DNA of 5,656 nucleotides from Actinomycetes bacterium (GTDB lineage: Bacteria > Actinomycetota > Actinomycetes > Actinomycetales > Cellulomonadaceae). Positions 3,998-5,656 of this stretch are shown here, in pieces. Each line of letters starts with the position of its first letter. The first letter of the stretch is position 1. Location of the stretch: assembly GCA_023425905.1 (NCBI GenBank), contig JAFABT010000335.1, forward strand, positions 1 to 5,656, in the 5' to 3' direction. The position numbers and the translations under genes were made by a program. Below the pieces are notes generated by a model that was given only the letters and a program-made list of their open reading frames with translations, had not been told where the DNA came from and ran no database searches.

Positions 3998-5656
3998 TCA
4001 GAGCCCGATCACCACCGATTCGGCCTCGAGAACCTCTGCGAGGAAGCGCCCGGTGTGACTCTCGGGGACGCCAGCGACCTGCTCCGGGGTCCCCTCCGCA
4101 ACGACCCTGCCGCCGCCGCTGCCACCCTCAGGACCCATGTCGATGACCCAGTCGGCGTTCTTGATGACGTCAAGGTTGTGCTCGATGACGAGCACCGTGT
4201 TTCCCTTGTCGACGAGCGACTGCAGCACGCCGAGGAGCTTGCGGATGTCCTCGAAGTGGAGGCCCGTCGTCGGCTCGTCGAGCACGTAGATCGTGCGGCC
4301 CTTCGACCGTCGTTGGAGCTCCGTGGCGAGCTTGACGCGCTGCGCCTCGCCGCCCGAGAGCGTCGGGGCTGGCTGTCCGAGCCGGACGTAGCCGAGACCG
4401 ACCTCGACGAGCGTGCGCAGGTGCCGGGAGATCGCGGGGACGGCGGCGAAGAAGTCCGCGGCCTCCTCGATCGGCATGTCGAGGACGTCGGCGACCGTCT
4501 TGCCCTTGAAGTGGACCTCGAGCGTCTCGCGGTTGTAGCGCGCGCCGTGGCACACCTCGCACGGGACGTAGACGTCGGGGAGGAAGTTCATCTCGATCTT
4601 CAGGGTGCCGTCGCCCGAGCACGCCTCGCACCTGCCGCCCTTGACGTTGAAGGAGAACCTCCCCGGCGAGTAGCCGCGGACCTTCGCCTCGCTCGTCTGC
4701 GCGAAGAGCTTGCGGACGTGGTCCCACACGCCCGTGTAGGTCGCAGGGTTCGAGCGGGGTGTCCGGCCGATCGGCCCCTGGTCGACATGGACGACCTTGT
4801 CGAGCAGGTCGAGACCGGTGACGCGCACGTGCCTGCCTGCCACCCGCCGTGCACGATTGAGCTCGTTCGCAAGCACCGTGTAGAGGATCGAGTTGACGAG
4901 CGTCGACTTGCCGGACCCAGAGACCCCCGTCACGGCCGTGAGCACGCCGATCGGGAACGACACGTCGATGCCGTTGAGGTTGTTCTCCCGGGCACCGACC
5001 ACGGTGAGCACGCGGCTCGGGTCCGTCGGGCGTCGCTGGGCGGGCATCGGGATCGAGCGTCGGCCGGAGAGGTACGCCCCTGTGACCGACTCCGTCGACG
5101 ACAGCAGCCCGGGCAGGTCACCCGAGTGCACGACCCGGCCGCCGTGCTCGCCTGCGCCCGGCCCGATGTCGACGATCCAGTCGGCCGCGCGGATCGTGTC
5201 CTCGTCGTGCTCGACGACGATGAGCGTGTTCCCGAGGTCCCGCAGGCGGGTGAGGGTGTCGATGAGACGCCGGTTGTCGCGCTGGTGCAGCCCGATGCTC
5301 GGCTCGTCGAGGACGTAGAGCACGCCCACGAGCCCTGACCCGATCTGCGTCGCGAGGCGGATCCGCTGCGCCTCCCCTCCCGACAGCGTCCCGGCCGCCC
5401 GTGCGAGCGACAGGTAGTCCAGCCCGACGTCGAGGAGGAACCCGAGCCGTGCCTGGATCTCCTTGAGCACCTGGGCGGCGATCTGCCGCTCGCGCTCACC
5501 GAGCTCGAGCGTGTCGAGGAAGTCGCGGGCCTCACGGATCGGCAGCTCGCAGACCTCGGCGATCGAACGGCCGCCGACGCGCACCGCGAGGACCTCGGGC
5601 TTGAGCCGCTGGCCCTGGCAGGTCGGGCACGGGACCTCGCGCATGAAGGCCTCGTA
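3998..5656 (-). CDS. uvrA: Excinuclease ABC subunit UvrA (C-terminal part, 5' end beyond right edge)
   Basis: UvrA is the dimeric ABC-type ATPase that finds helix-distorting lesions and loads UvrB. The last 552 residues are present, about 58% of a typical 940-960; the frame is open through the right edge, so the internal Met at 5644 is not the start. In fragment numbering: CPTC at 10-13; signature LSGGEAQR 91-98, Walker B VLDEPS 115-120 and H-loop His150 of the first ATPase; then the second Walker A GVSGSGKST 244-252, the zinc-finger cysteines C343, C346, C366 and C369, DQGPIGRTPRSNPATYTGV (292-310), signature LSGGEAQR 433-440, Walker B VLDEPTT 458-464 and H-loop His493. No key residue is missing. 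The first Walker A and N-terminal domains lie outside the window. The tail EAESVVIGL runs a few residues past the usual end. Any SOS-type control would lie upstream, outside the window. Confidence 0.98.
   Translation of the reverse strand, partial: YEAFMREVPCPTCQGQRLKPEVLAVRVGGRSIAEVCELPIREARDFLDTLELGERERQIAAQVLKEIQARLGFLLDVGLDYLSLARAAGTLSGGEAQRIRLATQIGSGLVGVLYVLDEPSIGLHQRDNRRLIDTLTRLRDLGNTLIVVEHDEDTIRAADWIVDIGPGAGEHGGRVVHSGDLPGLLSSTESVTGAYLSGRRSIPMPAQRRPTDPSRVLTVVGARENNLNGIDVSFPIGVLTAVTGVSGSGKSTLVNSILYTVLANELNRARRVAGRHVRVTGLDLLDKVVHVDQGPIGRTPRSNPATYTGVWDHVRKLFAQTSEAKVRGYSPGRFSFNVKGGRCEACSGDGTLKIEMNFLPDVYVPCEVCHGARYNRETLEVHFKGKTVADVLDMPIEEAADFFAAVPAISRHLRTLVEVGLGYVRLGQPAPTLSGGEAQRVKLATELQRRSKGRTIYVLDEPTTGLHFEDIRKLLGVLQSLVDKGNTVLVIEHNLDVIKNADWVIDMGPEGGSGGGRVVAEGTPEQVAGVPESHTGRFLAEVLEAESVVIGL

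Noticed and set aside
4055..5338. A 427-codon open frame on the plus strand opposite uvrA
   Set aside because: It is the same codon-opposite phase artefact as over uvrC; the sense strand is unmistakably UvrA with all motifs intact.
5644..5656. Treating the Met codon at 5644 as a start of a short UvrA-like protein
   Set aside because: The frame continues upstream (YEAF) to the window edge and the Met lies in the middle of the conserved UvrA CPTC region, so the gene is simply cut by the window.

Overview
The window is G+C-rich and reads as a stretch of an actinobacterial chromosome. I base this on codon use (TTA, CTA and TCA codons are nearly absent), on actinobacterial protein signatures (a Walker A loop with Arg in RapZ, a long UvrC N-terminus beginning MADPRQYRPAPG), and on the gene order uvrC-rapZ-yvcK, the known actinobacterial arrangement that usually continues into whiA. 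A member of the Micrococcales (Cellulomonas-like) is my guess, but family-level placement from sequence reading alone is weak. I see no mobile element, CRISPR array, tRNA, rRNA or sign of recent transfer.

Layout from right to left: the C-terminal part of uvrA lies on the minus strand (3998-5656, running off the right edge). A 71-bp intergenic stretch follows, holding a hairpin that could terminate transcription from both sides. osmC, a small thiol-peroxidase-family gene, is the only plus-strand gene (3420-3926) and converges on uvrA. Only 31 bp separate its start from the start of uvrC, which diverges on the minus strand (1268-3388). rapZ follows 21 bp after uvrC (314-1246), and yvcK starts inside the rapZ stop codon (ATGA overlap) and runs off the left edge (1-317).

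How the genes work together: UvrA and UvrC are the damage-recognition and dual-incision proteins of nucleotide excision repair; UvrB is not in the window. RapZ and YvcK are nucleotide-binding regulators tied to amino-sugar and cell-envelope metabolism. They share a transcription unit with uvrC by position rather than by obvious function. OsmC would detoxify peroxides, so the uvrC/osmC divergent region places an oxidative-defence gene back-to-back with a repair gene.

The most informative non-coding signals are the 31-bp divergent region, where sequence fits leaderless or nearly leaderless transcripts in both directions (and an ECF-sigma-like alternative for osmC), and the convergent hairpin. 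I did not find an undescribed system; this is mostly an ordinary housekeeping region.
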